Source: Azoarcus sp. Aa7 (GTDB taxonomy: Bacteria > Pseudomonadota > Gammaproteobacteria > Burkholderiales > Rhodocyclaceae). From it: a stretch of 57,854 nt of DNA. The notes below the pieces were generated by a model, which saw nothing but the letters and a program-made list of their open reading frames with translations, made no database searches and was not told the DNA's origin. The stretch is taken from NCBI RefSeq assembly GCF_014822185.1, contig NZ_QVLR01000023.1:1-57854 (forward strand), in the 5' to 3' direction. The position numbers and the translations under genes were made by a program. Positions 1 through 7,696 of this stretch are shown one piece after another; the first letter of the stretch is position 1, and the number at the start of each line of letters is the position of its first letter.

Positions 1-111
1 TCCCCGAGTTCTTCGAGAGTCCCGGCTACGACGCCGTTCAGCTGCCCGCCGCGCGCGGGCGGGCGGGCAGCTGAACGGCGTCGTAGCCGGGACTTTCGAA
101 GAACTCGGGGA
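1..111. repeat. Terminal inverted repeat (fold-back at contig start)
   Basis: Positions 1-50 are the reverse complement of 62-111 with one mismatch (g at 17), around an 11-bp GC-only spacer (51-61). The right arm is coding sequence of the gene starting at 175 on the minus strand, so the left arm is most simply an inverted copy of it. A similar structure at the other contig end argues for a chimeric or assembly origin. Confidence 0.9.
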
Positions 112-175
112 TGACCGCGAGCGCAGCGGCCGCGCCGAGGAACACTACCCAGAAGAGCTTGCGCCGGTCCGCCAT
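1..175 (-). CDS. Membrane-anchored component of T2SS/T4P-like operon, truncated
   Basis: Only the N-terminus is present. It starts at the ATG at 175, which shares one base with the stop of the PilO-like gene (TGATG). The visible residues begin MADRRKLFWVVFLGAAAALA and continue for about 18 more before the fold-back corrupts the frame near position 61. A short basic N-terminus followed by one hydrophobic segment suits an inner-membrane-anchored assembly protein; the place after a PilO homologue would fit a PilP/GspC-like subunit, but this is inference from gene order. No signature motif is visible. The part below about position 61 should not be trusted. Confidence 0.55.
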
Positions 176-723
176 CAGCGCCTCGACAGGTACAGGGTCA
201 TGCGGATGCGCCCTTCGAGCTCGGTGTCGGACACCGCCTTGCGCTGCAGGTCGAGGTCCTCGACGCTCAGGCCCGGCACCTTGGCGATCGCGGTGTCGAT
301 GAAGCGGCGCAGCTGCGCGTAGCTGCCGCGCACCGGCAGCAGGATCTGGTAGCGCGCCATGTCCGTGCCCTGCTCCACCGCGAGCGCGTACTCGCCGCGC
401 GCGAGCGAGATCTTCTCGGCGTCGGCGGCGGCGTACAGGCCGTCGATCGCGCCGGTCGCGGCGGGCTGGGCCGGCAGCCCGGCGTAGAACTCGTCGAGCT
501 GGCGCGCGGGCGGCTGCGCGACGTGCACCTCGCCGCGCAGCACCGCCGTGGCTTGTGCCTGGGCGCGCAGCAGGTGCTGTTCGGCGCGTTCGCGCGACTC
601 GATGCCGGGCAGCAAGACGAACACGGTGCCCGCCGCGGCGGCGGCGAGCAGCACGGCACCGCCGAGGCCCGGCAGGCCGAGCCGGCGCAGCGCTTCGTGG
701 AGTGTCAGCTTATGGATTCGCAT
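175..723 (-). CDS. PilO-like inner-membrane assembly protein
   Basis: The 182-aa product has a short cytoplasmic N-terminus, one transmembrane helix (about residues 20-38, rich in A, V and L), a coiled-coil-like segment (about 42-65) and a periplasmic alpha/beta domain. This is the layout of PilO, and of GspM in type II secretion systems. PilO pairs with PilN to form the platform linking the cytoplasmic ATPase/PilM complex to the outer-membrane secretin. The start codon overlaps the end of the PilN-like gene by 14 bp, and the stop overlaps the next start by one base, so the genes are probably translationally coupled. The family call rests on size, topology and order rather than a diagnostic motif. 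Confidence 0.7.
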   Translation of the reverse strand: MRIHKLTLHEALRRLGLPGLGGAVLLAAAAAGTVFVLLPGIESRERAEQHLLRAQAQATAVLRGEVHVAQPPARQLDEFYAGLPAQPAATGAIDGLYAAADAEKISLARGEYALAVEQGTDMARYQILLPVRGSYAQLRRFIDTAIAKVPGLSVEDLDLQRKAVSDTELEGRIRMTLYLSRR

Positions 724-1264
724 GGTTCGTCACCCAGTTCGCGACGAGGCTGAAGCGCACCGGCCGGCCCTGCACCTGCTCGGCAAACTCGTGATTGACG
801 AGCGACACGTCGCGCAGCGCGGGCGTGTCCTCCAGCTTGCGGTGGTAGGCGAGCATCGCGCCGAGGTCGCGTGCCTCGGCGGTGACGCGCAGCTGGTGCT
901 TGCGCGCGTCCGGCGTCAGCGACAGCAGCGCGACGTCGTCGCTGGCGAGCGCTTCCAGCGTCGCGAACAGGTCCTGCCAGGGCCGGTTGTCGATGCGCGC
1001 CTGCACGCGCTGCATGTCCGCCAGACCATTGTCGCGACCGTCGCGTCCCTTCGTGCCGGCGCCCGGCGGGTGCTGGTCGAGCAGGGCCTCGGGCAGGCCG
1101 GCGACGATGTCGCGCACGGAGGTTTCCAGCGCGGCAGCCTCGGCCTCGATCTCGACGCTGCTCCACATCGACGTGGCGACCAGCGCGATGCCCGCGACGA
1201 ACAGCACCCAGCCGCCGGCGCGGGGCCGGGGCGGGCGGCGGAAGTCGAGTTCGAGGCGGTTCAT
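710..1264 (-). CDS. PilN-like inner-membrane assembly protein
   Basis: The 184-aa product begins MNRLELDFRR, the short cytoplasmic segment that in PilN docks to PilM; in canonical PilN it includes an INLLP-like motif, which here reads LELDF. A transmembrane helix follows (about residues 19-38), then a periplasmic coiled coil and small domain. The ATG at 1264 overlaps the stop of the upstream PilM/GspL-like gene in an ATGA junction. Together with its neighbours it forms a PilM-PilN-PilO set. GspL C-terminal half is the alternative family label. The role as platform protein is inferred from the family. Confidence 0.72.
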   Translation of the reverse strand: MNRLELDFRRPPRPRAGGWVLFVAGIALVATSMWSSVEIEAEAAALETSVRDIVAGLPEALLDQHPPGAGTKGRDGRDNGLADMQRVQARIDNRPWQDLFATLEALASDDVALLSLTPDARKHQLRVTAEARDLGAMLAYHRKLEDTPALRDVSLVNHEFAEQVQGRPVRFSLVANWVTNHANP

Positions 1265-2058
1265 GATGCGACCGCCAGCGCCATGTCCTGCCAGGTATCG
1301 CCGCCGCCCAGCGCCAGCGCCTGCGGCGCGATGCCTTCGACCGCGGGCCAGGCGCCCGCCGCGCGGCCCGGGGCATGCACATACACCGCCGGCGCCGGCC
1401 CCGCCGCCGGATCGCCGATGCCGTTGAGCTCGCATTCGCGCTCGAGCAGCGCCGCAACGGCGCGCTCGCTGTCGGCGCTGGCGCTGGAGCGCACCGACAG
1501 CCATCGCCCGGCGCGCGCGAGCAGCACGCTGCAGCGGCCCGGCTCGGCGACGGCGAACACGAAGTTGTCGCGGGCGAGGCGCGGCTGCAGGCGGTTGTAG
1601 GCCGCCATCAGGTGCGGCTGCACCGACTCGAGGCGCAGCCCGGCGCCCTGCGCGACGGTGTGCAGGCGGTCGAGCAGGGCCTTCTCGATCGCCGCCGCCA
1701 CGCGCGGACGGCCCGCCGCCTCGGGCGAGATGCGCAGCGCCCAGCCGGCCGCGATGGGGCCGTAGATGTCCTCGAAGCCGATGCGGGCGAAGCTCTCCAG
1801 CTCGGCGGGCGAGCCGATCGCGTCGCTCCACGGCACCAGGCGGAAGTGCGCGAAGTGGCTGGAGAGCACCGCCGTCAGGCCGCCGCGGCGCGGGGCGGCC
1901 TCGCGCAGCAGGCCCTGCAGCGCATCGACGGCGCCGCTCCAGCCGCCTTCGGAGTCGCAGGCGCCGCAGGGCGCGGGGCCCCCCCGCCCCGCGCGCAGCA
2001 GCGTCACCCGCGTCGGGGCGAGAACGGCGATGAAGTTGTCACGCGACAAAAGTGACAC
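1261..2058 (-). CDS. PilM/GspL-like cytoplasmic platform protein
   Basis: The 265-aa product follows gspE directly. The GTG start at 2058 has a clear AGGAG seven bases upstream and overlaps the end of gspE by 20 bp. The protein looks soluble and has an actin-like fold pattern (repeated beta-rich stretches such as FIAVLAPTRVTLLRAG and a late APAVYVHAPG segment), as in PilM or the cytoplasmic domain of GspL/MshI. These proteins connect the secretion ATPase to PilN. No transmembrane segment is evident, which favours a separate PilM type over full-length GspL. Sequence conservation is weak, so the assignment leans on context. Confidence 0.65.
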   Translation of the reverse strand: MSLLSRDNFIAVLAPTRVTLLRAGRGGPAPCGACDSEGGWSGAVDALQGLLREAAPRRGGLTAVLSSHFAHFRLVPWSDAIGSPAELESFARIGFEDIYGPIAAGWALRISPEAAGRPRVAAAIEKALLDRLHTVAQGAGLRLESVQPHLMAAYNRLQPRLARDNFVFAVAEPGRCSVLLARAGRWLSVRSSASADSERAVAALLERECELNGIGDPAAGPAPAVYVHAPGRAAGAWPAVEGIAPQALALGGGDTWQDMALAVAS

Positions 2059-3763
2059 GGTTGATCTCCTCGAGCGTGGTCTGGCCGGTGCGCACGAGAT
2101 CGAGTGCGGATTCGCGCAGCAGGCGCAGGCCGCGCTTCTTCGCGAGTTCCTTGAGTTCGGCGATGGGCTTGCGGTCGATGATGGTCTGGCGCAGCTCGTC
2201 GTCGAGCAGCAGCACTTCGGCGATCGCGGTGCGGCCGCGGTAGCCGCTGCCGCGGCAGCGCCCGCAGCCGGGGCTGTGCACGAAGCGCCAGCCGTGGGTC
2301 TGTGCCGGATCGATGCCGGAGGCGACGAGCTCGTCGTCGCGCGGGCGCAGCTCGACCGCACAGTGCGGACAGGCCAGCCGGATCAGGCGCTGCGCGAGCA
2401 CGCCGTTGAGCGCCGACACGAAGCTGTAGGGATCGACCTCCATCTGCGTGAAGCGGCCGATCACGTCGAACACGTTGTTGGCGTGGATGGTCGTGAACAC
2501 CAGGTGGCCGGTGAGCGCGGACTGCACGGCGATCTGCGCGGTGTCGGGGTCGCGGATCTCGCCGACCATGATCTTGTCCGGGTCGTGGCGCAGGATGGAG
2601 CGCAGGCCGCGCGAGAAGGTCAGGCCCTTCTTCTCGTTGACCGGGATCTGCAGCACGCCGGGGAGCTGGTATTCGACCGGGTCCTCGATCGTGATGATCT
2701 TGTCCACGCCGCGGTTGATCTCGGTGAGCATCGCGTACAGCGTGGTGGTCTTGCCGCTGCCGGTCGGGCCGGTCACCAGCACCATGCCGTAGGGCTCGCC
2801 GGCGAGGCGGCGCAGCGTCTTCATGACCTCGGCCTCGAAGCCGAGCGAGTCGAGGCGCACGCCGTGCACCTGGTCGGCGAGATCCTGCTTGTCGAGCACG
2901 CGCAGCACGGCGTCCTCGCCGAAGATGCTGGGGATGATGGAGACGCGGAAGTCGATCTGGCGGCCCTTGATCGACACCTTGAAGCGGCCGTCCTGCGGCA
3001 CGCGCTTCTCGGCGATGTCGAGCTCGGCCATCACCTTCACGCGCGAGATCATCTGCTCGGCGACTTCGGCGCCCTGCACGCGGCTGGCGGTGTTGAGCAC
3101 GCCGTCGACGCGGTACTTGATGACCATGCCGCTGCCGGTGACGCTCAGGTGGATGTCGCTGGCCTTGGCCTTGAGGGCGTCGTAGAGCGTCGAATTGACC
3201 AGCTTCACGACGACGCTGGAATCCTCGCTGATGCGCGTGAGCGAGAGCGTCTCGACGTCTTCGACGATCTCCGCCTCCTCGTGCGCCTCGGCGAGCGAGT
3301 CGATGGCGTGGAAGTCCTCCTCGTGGCGCGCGAGGTAGGCCGACAGGTCCGCCGGATGCGCGAGATACAGCTCCGCACCGGCCAGGCGCTCGTCGATCCA
3401 GGCGAGCCGCGAGCCGTCGAAGGGGTCGGAGATCACGCCGACGAGGCCGCCGCCCGCTTCCGGCGGACGCTTCACGAGCACGAACTCGTGCTTGATCGCG
3501 TCGGCCAGCGGCACTTGCGAGAAGTCCGGCGCGCTGGCGAACAGCTGCTCGCTGCCCAGCACCGGGTAATGCAGCGTGATGGCCAGGCGGCGCACGAATT
3601 CGCGCGGCTCGAGTCCGGCCAACTCCTCCAGTTCGTCGATCGCGCGGCGGCCCTGCGTCGCGGCACGCTCGCGTGCCGTCCGCAACAGGGCGGCGTCGAG
3701 CCGCACCACCACGCCGTTGCCGTCGTCCGGCACGACCATTTCAGGGGTGACATGCATGTCCAT
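2039..3763 (-). CDS. gspE: Type II secretion / type IV pilus assembly ATPase
   Basis: The 574-aa AAA+-type hexameric ATPase powers pseudopilus assembly at the inner membrane. An N-terminal GspE/PilB domain (residues about 50-150) precedes the motor. Walker A GPTGSGKTTT lies near residue 330, followed by the Asp box (IITIEDPVEYQ), Walker B (IMVGEIRD) and His box (LTGHLVFTTIHAN). The four-cysteine zinc site (ACPHC and PGCGRC) typical of GspE and PilB is complete. The ATG at 3763 has AGGAG upstream; an open frame extends further but is low-complexity and overlaps the preceding intergenic space. It heads a coupled operon with PilM/N/O-like genes, downstream of a receiver protein. GspE, PilB and MshE cannot be separated by eye. 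Confidence 0.93.
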   Translation of the reverse strand: MDMHVTPEMVVPDDGNGVVVRLDAALLRTARERAATQGRRAIDELEELAGLEPREFVRRLAITLHYPVLGSEQLFASAPDFSQVPLADAIKHEFVLVKRPPEAGGGLVGVISDPFDGSRLAWIDERLAGAELYLAHPADLSAYLARHEEDFHAIDSLAEAHEEAEIVEDVETLSLTRISEDSSVVVKLVNSTLYDALKAKASDIHLSVTGSGMVIKYRVDGVLNTASRVQGAEVAEQMISRVKVMAELDIAEKRVPQDGRFKVSIKGRQIDFRVSIIPSIFGEDAVLRVLDKQDLADQVHGVRLDSLGFEAEVMKTLRRLAGEPYGMVLVTGPTGSGKTTTLYAMLTEINRGVDKIITIEDPVEYQLPGVLQIPVNEKKGLTFSRGLRSILRHDPDKIMVGEIRDPDTAQIAVQSALTGHLVFTTIHANNVFDVIGRFTQMEVDPYSFVSALNGVLAQRLIRLACPHCAVELRPRDDELVASGIDPAQTHGWRFVHSPGCGRCRGSGYRGRTAIAEVLLLDDELRQTIIDRKPIAELKELAKKRGLRLLRESALDLVRTGQTTLEEINRVTFVA

Positions 3764-3875
3764 CGCATCGATCTCCTGCGGGTTGCGCGCGACCTGCCCC
3801 GCGACTTCTTTATTTCTTATCGCCGCACTGCGCGCCCTTCCTGCTTCCGTCGCGCCCTGCCGCGCCTCTCTGTTG

Positions 3876-4436
3876 TCATTCCTGGTTTTCGCCCTCGCCT
3901 TCACCTTCGCCGAGCGGCCGGAACCTGCCGGCATGCCGCCGGTCGGCGAACAGCCAGGTTCCGTCGTACAGCCGCATCGGGAAGCGGCTGCTCGCGTGCT
4001 GGCGCCGATCCGGATGCGTCAGCCCGTGATCCCCGTACGGCTCCGCCCCGCCCGCGACGCGTGTCGCCACGCCAGCGCCGAAGCTGCACACCACCTTCGA
4101 CAGCTCGGCGAGCGGGAAGGGCTTGAACAGGATGTGTTCGATGCCCCGCCGCGCCGCCTCGTCATACACCTCGTTGCGCGGCTGCCCCGTCATCAGGATG
4201 GCGTTGGCGGTCGCCCCGCGCATCCGGATCGCGTCCAGCACCTGGAAACCGGACATGTCCGGGAGGCGGTAGTCGAGCACCAGCACGTCGGGCACGAAGT
4301 CATCCAGCGTCAGGATCGCGCTCGCACCGTCCGACGCCACGCGGGCGTCGCAGCTGGCCCGTTGCAGGTAGGCCTGCAGGTTCTCTGCGAGGATTTCCTC
4401 GTCTTCGACTATCAACACTCTTCGGCTGGCTGCCAT
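3876..4436 (-). CDS. Receiver-domain response regulator of the secretion operon
   Basis: The 186-aa protein is a CheY-like receiver: acidic cluster near residues 11-13, phospho-acceptor Asp55 (in LVLDYRLPDMSG), conserved Thr in ILMTGQP and Lys in FKPFP. About 65 residues follow the receiver, polar and proline/arginine-rich with a Gly-Glu repeat at the very end, and contain no recognisable DNA-binding or enzymatic output domain. GGAG precedes the start at 4436. A near-consensus sigma54 promoter lies about 65 bp upstream and gspE starts 112 bp downstream, so it is probably the first gene of the secretion operon and may control machine assembly by protein contact. A cognate kinase could be the one at 23431-24846, but this is only inference. 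Confidence 0.85.
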   Translation of the reverse strand: MAASRRVLIVEDEEILAENLQAYLQRASCDARVASDGASAILTLDDFVPDVLVLDYRLPDMSGFQVLDAIRMRGATANAILMTGQPRNEVYDEAARRGIEHILFKPFPLAELSKVVCSFGAGVATRVAGGAEPYGDHGLTHPDRRQHASSRFPMRLYDGTWLFADRRHAGRFRPLGEGEGEGENQE

Positions 4437-4499
4437 GGCCGTCTCCGCTTTCGCTCTGCTCCGGTCCAGAATGCCGGGTGCAGCTTTGACGGTACTTCA

Positions 4500-4514
4500 G
4501 CATGCTTTGTGCCA
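4500..4514 (-). promoter_or_regulatory. Sigma54 promoter for the regulator-gspE-pilMNO-like operon
   Basis: On the minus strand the sequence reads TGGCAC-AAAGC-ATGC. The invariant GG and GC are 10 bp apart and only one base differs from TGGCAC-N5-TTGC. It lies 64 bp upstream of the regulator start at 4436. A GGGG-N6-CCCC dyad sits about 120 bp further upstream (4632-4645). Confidence 0.7.
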
Positions 4515-4631
4515 ACTTCCGCATCCCGCGGAACAGGCGGGTTTCCGGCGAATCCGGCGCTCCGGGGCGGCCTGTTCCGCCCCCAAAAGTGGGGAAAAGC
4601 CACCCGCCCCCCGGGTCACGCCCCCCAGCGT

Positions 4632-4645
4632 GGGGCAAGGCCCCC
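4632..4645. promoter_or_regulatory. GGGG-N6-CCCC dyad, candidate enhancer site
   Basis: GGGGCAAGGCCCCC lies between the stop of the chaperone gene (4648) and the sigma54 promoter at 4500-4514, within the distance usual for upstream activating sequences. Equivalent dyads occur upstream of other sigma54 promoters in this window. The surrounding 4560-4647 stretch is also rich in G/C runs and could act as the terminator of the upstream gene, so function is uncertain. Confidence 0.35.
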
Positions 4646-4647
4646 GT

Positions 4648-5367
4648 TCAGAATTTCTGCAGCAGATCCACCTTCGCCGCGCTGCGCAGTTGCTGCAGCG
4701 CGCCCTTCCCGGCCTCGGCCCGCCGGCTCACGACGAGGTACTCGCGCACCTGCCGCTTCGCCTCGGCCTCGGGCATGCCCTCGGGCGCCGGCTCCTGTGC
4801 CAGCGTGCGCCTGACGTCCTCTTCGCTGACCTCGGGCATGCCTGCGAGCTCCTGCAGCGTGCGGCTGGCCGCCAGCTCGTGGCGCAGGTATTCGGCATAG
4901 GTCTCGTCGTTGAAGCCGGCGTCGCGCACACGGCGCTCGTAGGCGTCGCGCGTCGCGAAGCCCGCCTCGATGCCCTTGCGCGCCTGCTCGACGGCGGCGG
5001 CATCGACCTTCACGCCGCGCCGCTGCGACTCCTGCCACAGCAGTTCCTTGTCGATCAGCTGATCGAGCGCCTCGCGCTTCAAGCGCTTGAACACTTCGGG
5101 ATTGCGGATCGCTGCGACGTTGCGCGCCTGCAGCTTGAGGTAGTCCTCAAAATGGCGTTCGAGGCGGAACACGGAGATCTCCGCGCCGTTCACGCGCGCG
5201 GCGACACCGACCTCCTGCGCGGCGGCCGGCGTCGGCAACGCGAGGGTGCAGACCAGGCACAGGGCCGCCGCCCCGAGCCGCAGACCGCGCAGCGCGTGGC
5301 GCGCGGTCCCTCCTCTCCTCTCCTGCGCCGTGGCGGCGCGCCTGCCCTGTACCTGGTCTGTCCTCAC
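4648..5367 (-). CDS. Periplasmic SurA-N/EpsD-like chaperone (no parvulin domain)
   Basis: The protein of about 239 aa has a signal peptide (hydrophobic core GAAALCLVCTLALP, likely cleavage after AAA near Q) and then a SurA N-terminal-type helical domain starting VNGAEISVFRLERHF. Such domains hold unfolded exported proteins in the periplasm. The parvulin isomerase domain that normally follows is absent, so isomerase activity is not expected. The GTG at 5367 is preceded by AGGAGG at ideal spacing; an ATG at 5394 also has AGGAG and would add nine residues. It ends the redox gene row after the cytochrome fusion and plausibly chaperones one of those exported proteins. Leptothrix mofA is also followed by an isomerase-family gene (recalled, not checked). 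Confidence 0.75.
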   Translation of the reverse strand: MRTDQVQGRRAATAQERRGGTARHALRGLRLGAAALCLVCTLALPTPAAAQEVGVAARVNGAEISVFRLERHFEDYLKLQARNVAAIRNPEVFKRLKREALDQLIDKELLWQESQRRGVKVDAAAVEQARKGIEAGFATRDAYERRVRDAGFNDETYAEYLRHELAASRTLQELAGMPEVSEEDVRRTLAQEPAPEGMPEAEAKRQVREYLVVSRRAEAGKGALQQLRSAAKVDLLQKF

Positions 5368-5398
5368 ACCTTGTTCCTCCTGACGATAGCCCATCGCC

Positions 5399-6994
5399 TC
5401 ACTCCTGCACGGTGTCGAGGCGCACGTAGCGGCCGGTGGGGCGGAAGACGCGCTTTTGCGCATCCACGCCGACGATGTGGGCGCCGGGTGCGCCGATGCG
5501 CTGCCCCGGGCCGAAACCGATGGCGGGCGTCACGCCCGTCTGGAAGCCGTGCATGTTCTCCAGCGCGGCGACGAACTTGTCGCGGCTGGCGTCGCGCCCG
5601 GCGCGCTTGAAGCCTTCCACCATCACCATCGCCGCCGCATAGGCGCCGACCTGGAAGGCGGGATGGCGATCGCCCGCGCCGCTGCGCTCGCGCACCGCGC
5701 GCATCGCGCCCGCCCCCTGCGGGCTCCAGTCCTGCGGCAGCGTCGGATAGGCGATGAACACGCGCTCGGCCTGCGCCGCGGGCAACTGCAGCGCGGCCGG
5801 GCCGACCTGGTTCGCGGCCGCGAACATCCACGGCGGCGACTTCTGCAGCGGCGCCTGCGCGGCGAGCGCGCCGAAGTCCGCATCGCGGCCGATGAAGAAC
5901 ACCGCCTTCGCCCCCTGCCCGGCCACTGCCGCGCCCACGCCGGCCGCGTCGAACGCGCCGGGCACGTAGGCATAGGCGCGCACCTGCGACCAGCCGCGGC
6001 GCGCGAGGCGCTCGGCGAGTGCGCCGGCGATGGCGCCACTGCGGGCTTCGTCCGGATGCACGATCGCGGCGGGCGGATTCGTCAGCTTCAGGGCCGTGGC
6101 GGCGTATTCGCCGAGCGCGCCGAGCTGCTCGCCAAGACCGGGCAGGGGTTCGAACACGAAACGGCCGCCGCTGCCCGACAGCTGGGCGAGCGGACCGACC
6201 ACGGGCATGCGCGCGGCATCGGCGACCGCGCCGAGCCGCCCGTCGAGCGCCGGCGCCAGCGGCGAGACGACGGCAAACACTTTTTCCTCCTCCACCAGGC
6301 GGCGCAGCGCCACCTCGGCGCCCGCCGCGTCGGGGCCGGGATCGGCGACGACCAGCTCGATGCGCCGGCCATGCACGCCGCCGCCGGCATTCACGGCATC
6401 GAACGTGCCGCGCAGGATGGCCGTGACGGTGTTGCCGAGCTCGGCCAGCGGCCCTGCCGCCGGCTGCAGCGTGCCGACGCGCACGGTGTCCGCGAGCAGA
6501 CCCGGATCGCCGTCGTCTTCGAGGCGCTTCAGGTAGGCCGTCAATTCCTCGACGTCGCGCGCCGACATCGTGAAGCGCGGCATCGCGGGGTCGAGCCGGT
6601 TGCCGCCCGAATCGACCCCGGTGGTGATGGCGCGCGCGAAGCTCGCGGCGTCGTAGGCCGGCCGTTCGCGCCCGTTTTCCAGACGCTGGCCGTAAGAGAG
6701 GGCAAGCCGCCGCCAGGTGATGTCGGGCGGGCGCACGCCCCCCTCGCGCCGCCCGCGGCCATCAGCGCCGTGGCAATTGGCACACGGCACCACCGTTGCC
6801 GGTATTGCCGTGTCCGCGCCACCGACGCGGGCCGCAATGCTGCTGCCGGAGGCGCTGCGGCCTTCGAGGAAGATCTGCTTTCCGGCCTGTTCGGAAGCAG
6901 TCAGCTCGATTGCGGCCACAGGCCCCGCGACGCACATTAGCGCGGCCATCACACCCGACCACCGTAAGAGGCGGCGGCTTGCCATGATCGTCAC
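5399..6994 (-). CDS. Cytochrome c fused to ABC-type periplasmic binding protein
   Basis: The 531-aa exported protein has a signal peptide (about 1-28) and then a class I cytochrome c domain with heme motif CANCH near residue 70 and a likely axial Met in the MPRFTM segment near 140. From about residue 168 it continues as a Leu/Ile/Val-type periplasmic binding domain (TVRVGTLQPAAGPLAELGNT onward), the fold used for branched amino acids and other small ligands. Such fusions suggest ligand-dependent or substrate-presenting electron transfer in the periplasm. The GTG at 6994 overlaps the SCO stop as GTGA; an ATG at 6985 is the alternative. It lies within a row of SCO, propeller and multicopper oxidase genes, which points to a redox role. 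Confidence 0.87.
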   Translation of the reverse strand: MTIMASRRLLRWSGVMAALMCVAGPVAAIELTASEQAGKQIFLEGRSASGSSIAARVGGADTAIPATVVPCANCHGADGRGRREGGVRPPDITWRRLALSYGQRLENGRERPAYDAASFARAITTGVDSGGNRLDPAMPRFTMSARDVEELTAYLKRLEDDGDPGLLADTVRVGTLQPAAGPLAELGNTVTAILRGTFDAVNAGGGVHGRRIELVVADPGPDAAGAEVALRRLVEEEKVFAVVSPLAPALDGRLGAVADAARMPVVGPLAQLSGSGGRFVFEPLPGLGEQLGALGEYAATALKLTNPPAAIVHPDEARSGAIAGALAERLARRGWSQVRAYAYVPGAFDAAGVGAAVAGQGAKAVFFIGRDADFGALAAQAPLQKSPPWMFAAANQVGPAALQLPAAQAERVFIAYPTLPQDWSPQGAGAMRAVRERSGAGDRHPAFQVGAYAAAMVMVEGFKRAGRDASRDKFVAALENMHGFQTGVTPAIGFGPGQRIGAPGAHIVGVDAQKRVFRPTGRYVRLDTVQE

Positions 6995-7692
6995 CGTCCC
7001 ATGCTCACCTTGGCGACCGGCTCGGTGAGCACCTTCAGCCGTTCGGCGATCGCCGGCGGCGGCGCGTCGGGACGGATCTTGTTCCAGCGCTTGGTCGCGA
7101 CGTCGCCGGCGATCAGCAAGGTGGAATGCTCCTCGGCGCTCTGCCCGAGCTGGCCGAGGCGGCTCAGCACGAAATCGACCTTGGCCTTGTCGCCGGTGAG
7201 GAAGGTCCAGTTCGGGTTGTCGGCCTCGTTCTTCGCCGCGAAGGCCTTCAGCGAAGCCGGCGTGTCGTTCAGCGGATCGCTGCTGATCGAGATGAAATGC
7301 ACCTTGCGCGCGGCCTCCTCGCCCAGCGCGTCGCGCACTTCCTTGAGCTTGCGCGTGATCAACGGGCAGGCGTCCTTGCAGTTGGTGTAGACCACGTTGA
7401 GCATCACGACGCGGTCCTTCAGCACATCGCTGTAGAACTGCACCTTGCGCCCGTTCTGGTCGACCAGCTCGGTGTCGGTGAAGTAGGCGCGCGCGTCGTG
7501 CGTGCCGCCGCCGGTGGCCGGGGGCGTCACGACCTGCGCGGCCGGTTGCGCGGTGGCGCCCTGCTTGTCGACGTGCCCCTCCGTGTGCTTGTCGCCGTGC
7601 GCGAAGGCACCCGGCGCGAGCGCCAGCCCGAGGGCCGCCAGGGATGCGAGAAGAAGGGTGCGGCGTGGGACGGTGCGGCGTGCTGCGTTCAT
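6991..7692 (-). CDS. SCO1/SenC-family copper chaperone/thioredoxin-like protein
   Basis: The 233-aa exported protein has a signal peptide (core LLLASLAALGLALAPG) and a thioredoxin-like SCO domain. The copper-binding CxxxC is present as NCKDACP, and the distal His is in EEHSTLL. SCO proteins deliver copper to, or reduce, cuproenzymes; here the likely client is the multicopper oxidase upstream rather than cytochrome oxidase, since no oxidase subunits are nearby. The start at 7692 is favoured by GGAG eight bases upstream. The stop overlaps the start of the cytochrome fusion. It is the second of two adjacent, divergent SCO paralogues. Confidence 0.92.
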   Translation of the reverse strand: MNAARRTVPRRTLLLASLAALGLALAPGAFAHGDKHTEGHVDKQGATAQPAAQVVTPPATGGGTHDARAYFTDTELVDQNGRKVQFYSDVLKDRVVMLNVVYTNCKDACPLITRKLKEVRDALGEEAARKVHFISISSDPLNDTPASLKAFAAKNEADNPNWTFLTGDKAKVDFVLSRLGQLGQSAEEHSTLLIAGDVATKRWNKIRPDAPPPAIAERLKVLTEPVAKVSMGR

Positions 7693-7696
7693 GCTC

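Noticed and set aside
1766-4126. Long plus-strand frame opposite gspE
   Set aside because: It is a codon-bias shadow of the gspE operon, with Ala/Arg/Glu/His-rich composition and no motif.
4580-4645. G-quadruplex on the minus strand downstream of the chaperone gene
   Set aside because: Several G runs are present, but loop lengths are uneven and the region is already explained as terminator or activator-site sequence; a claim would be speculative.
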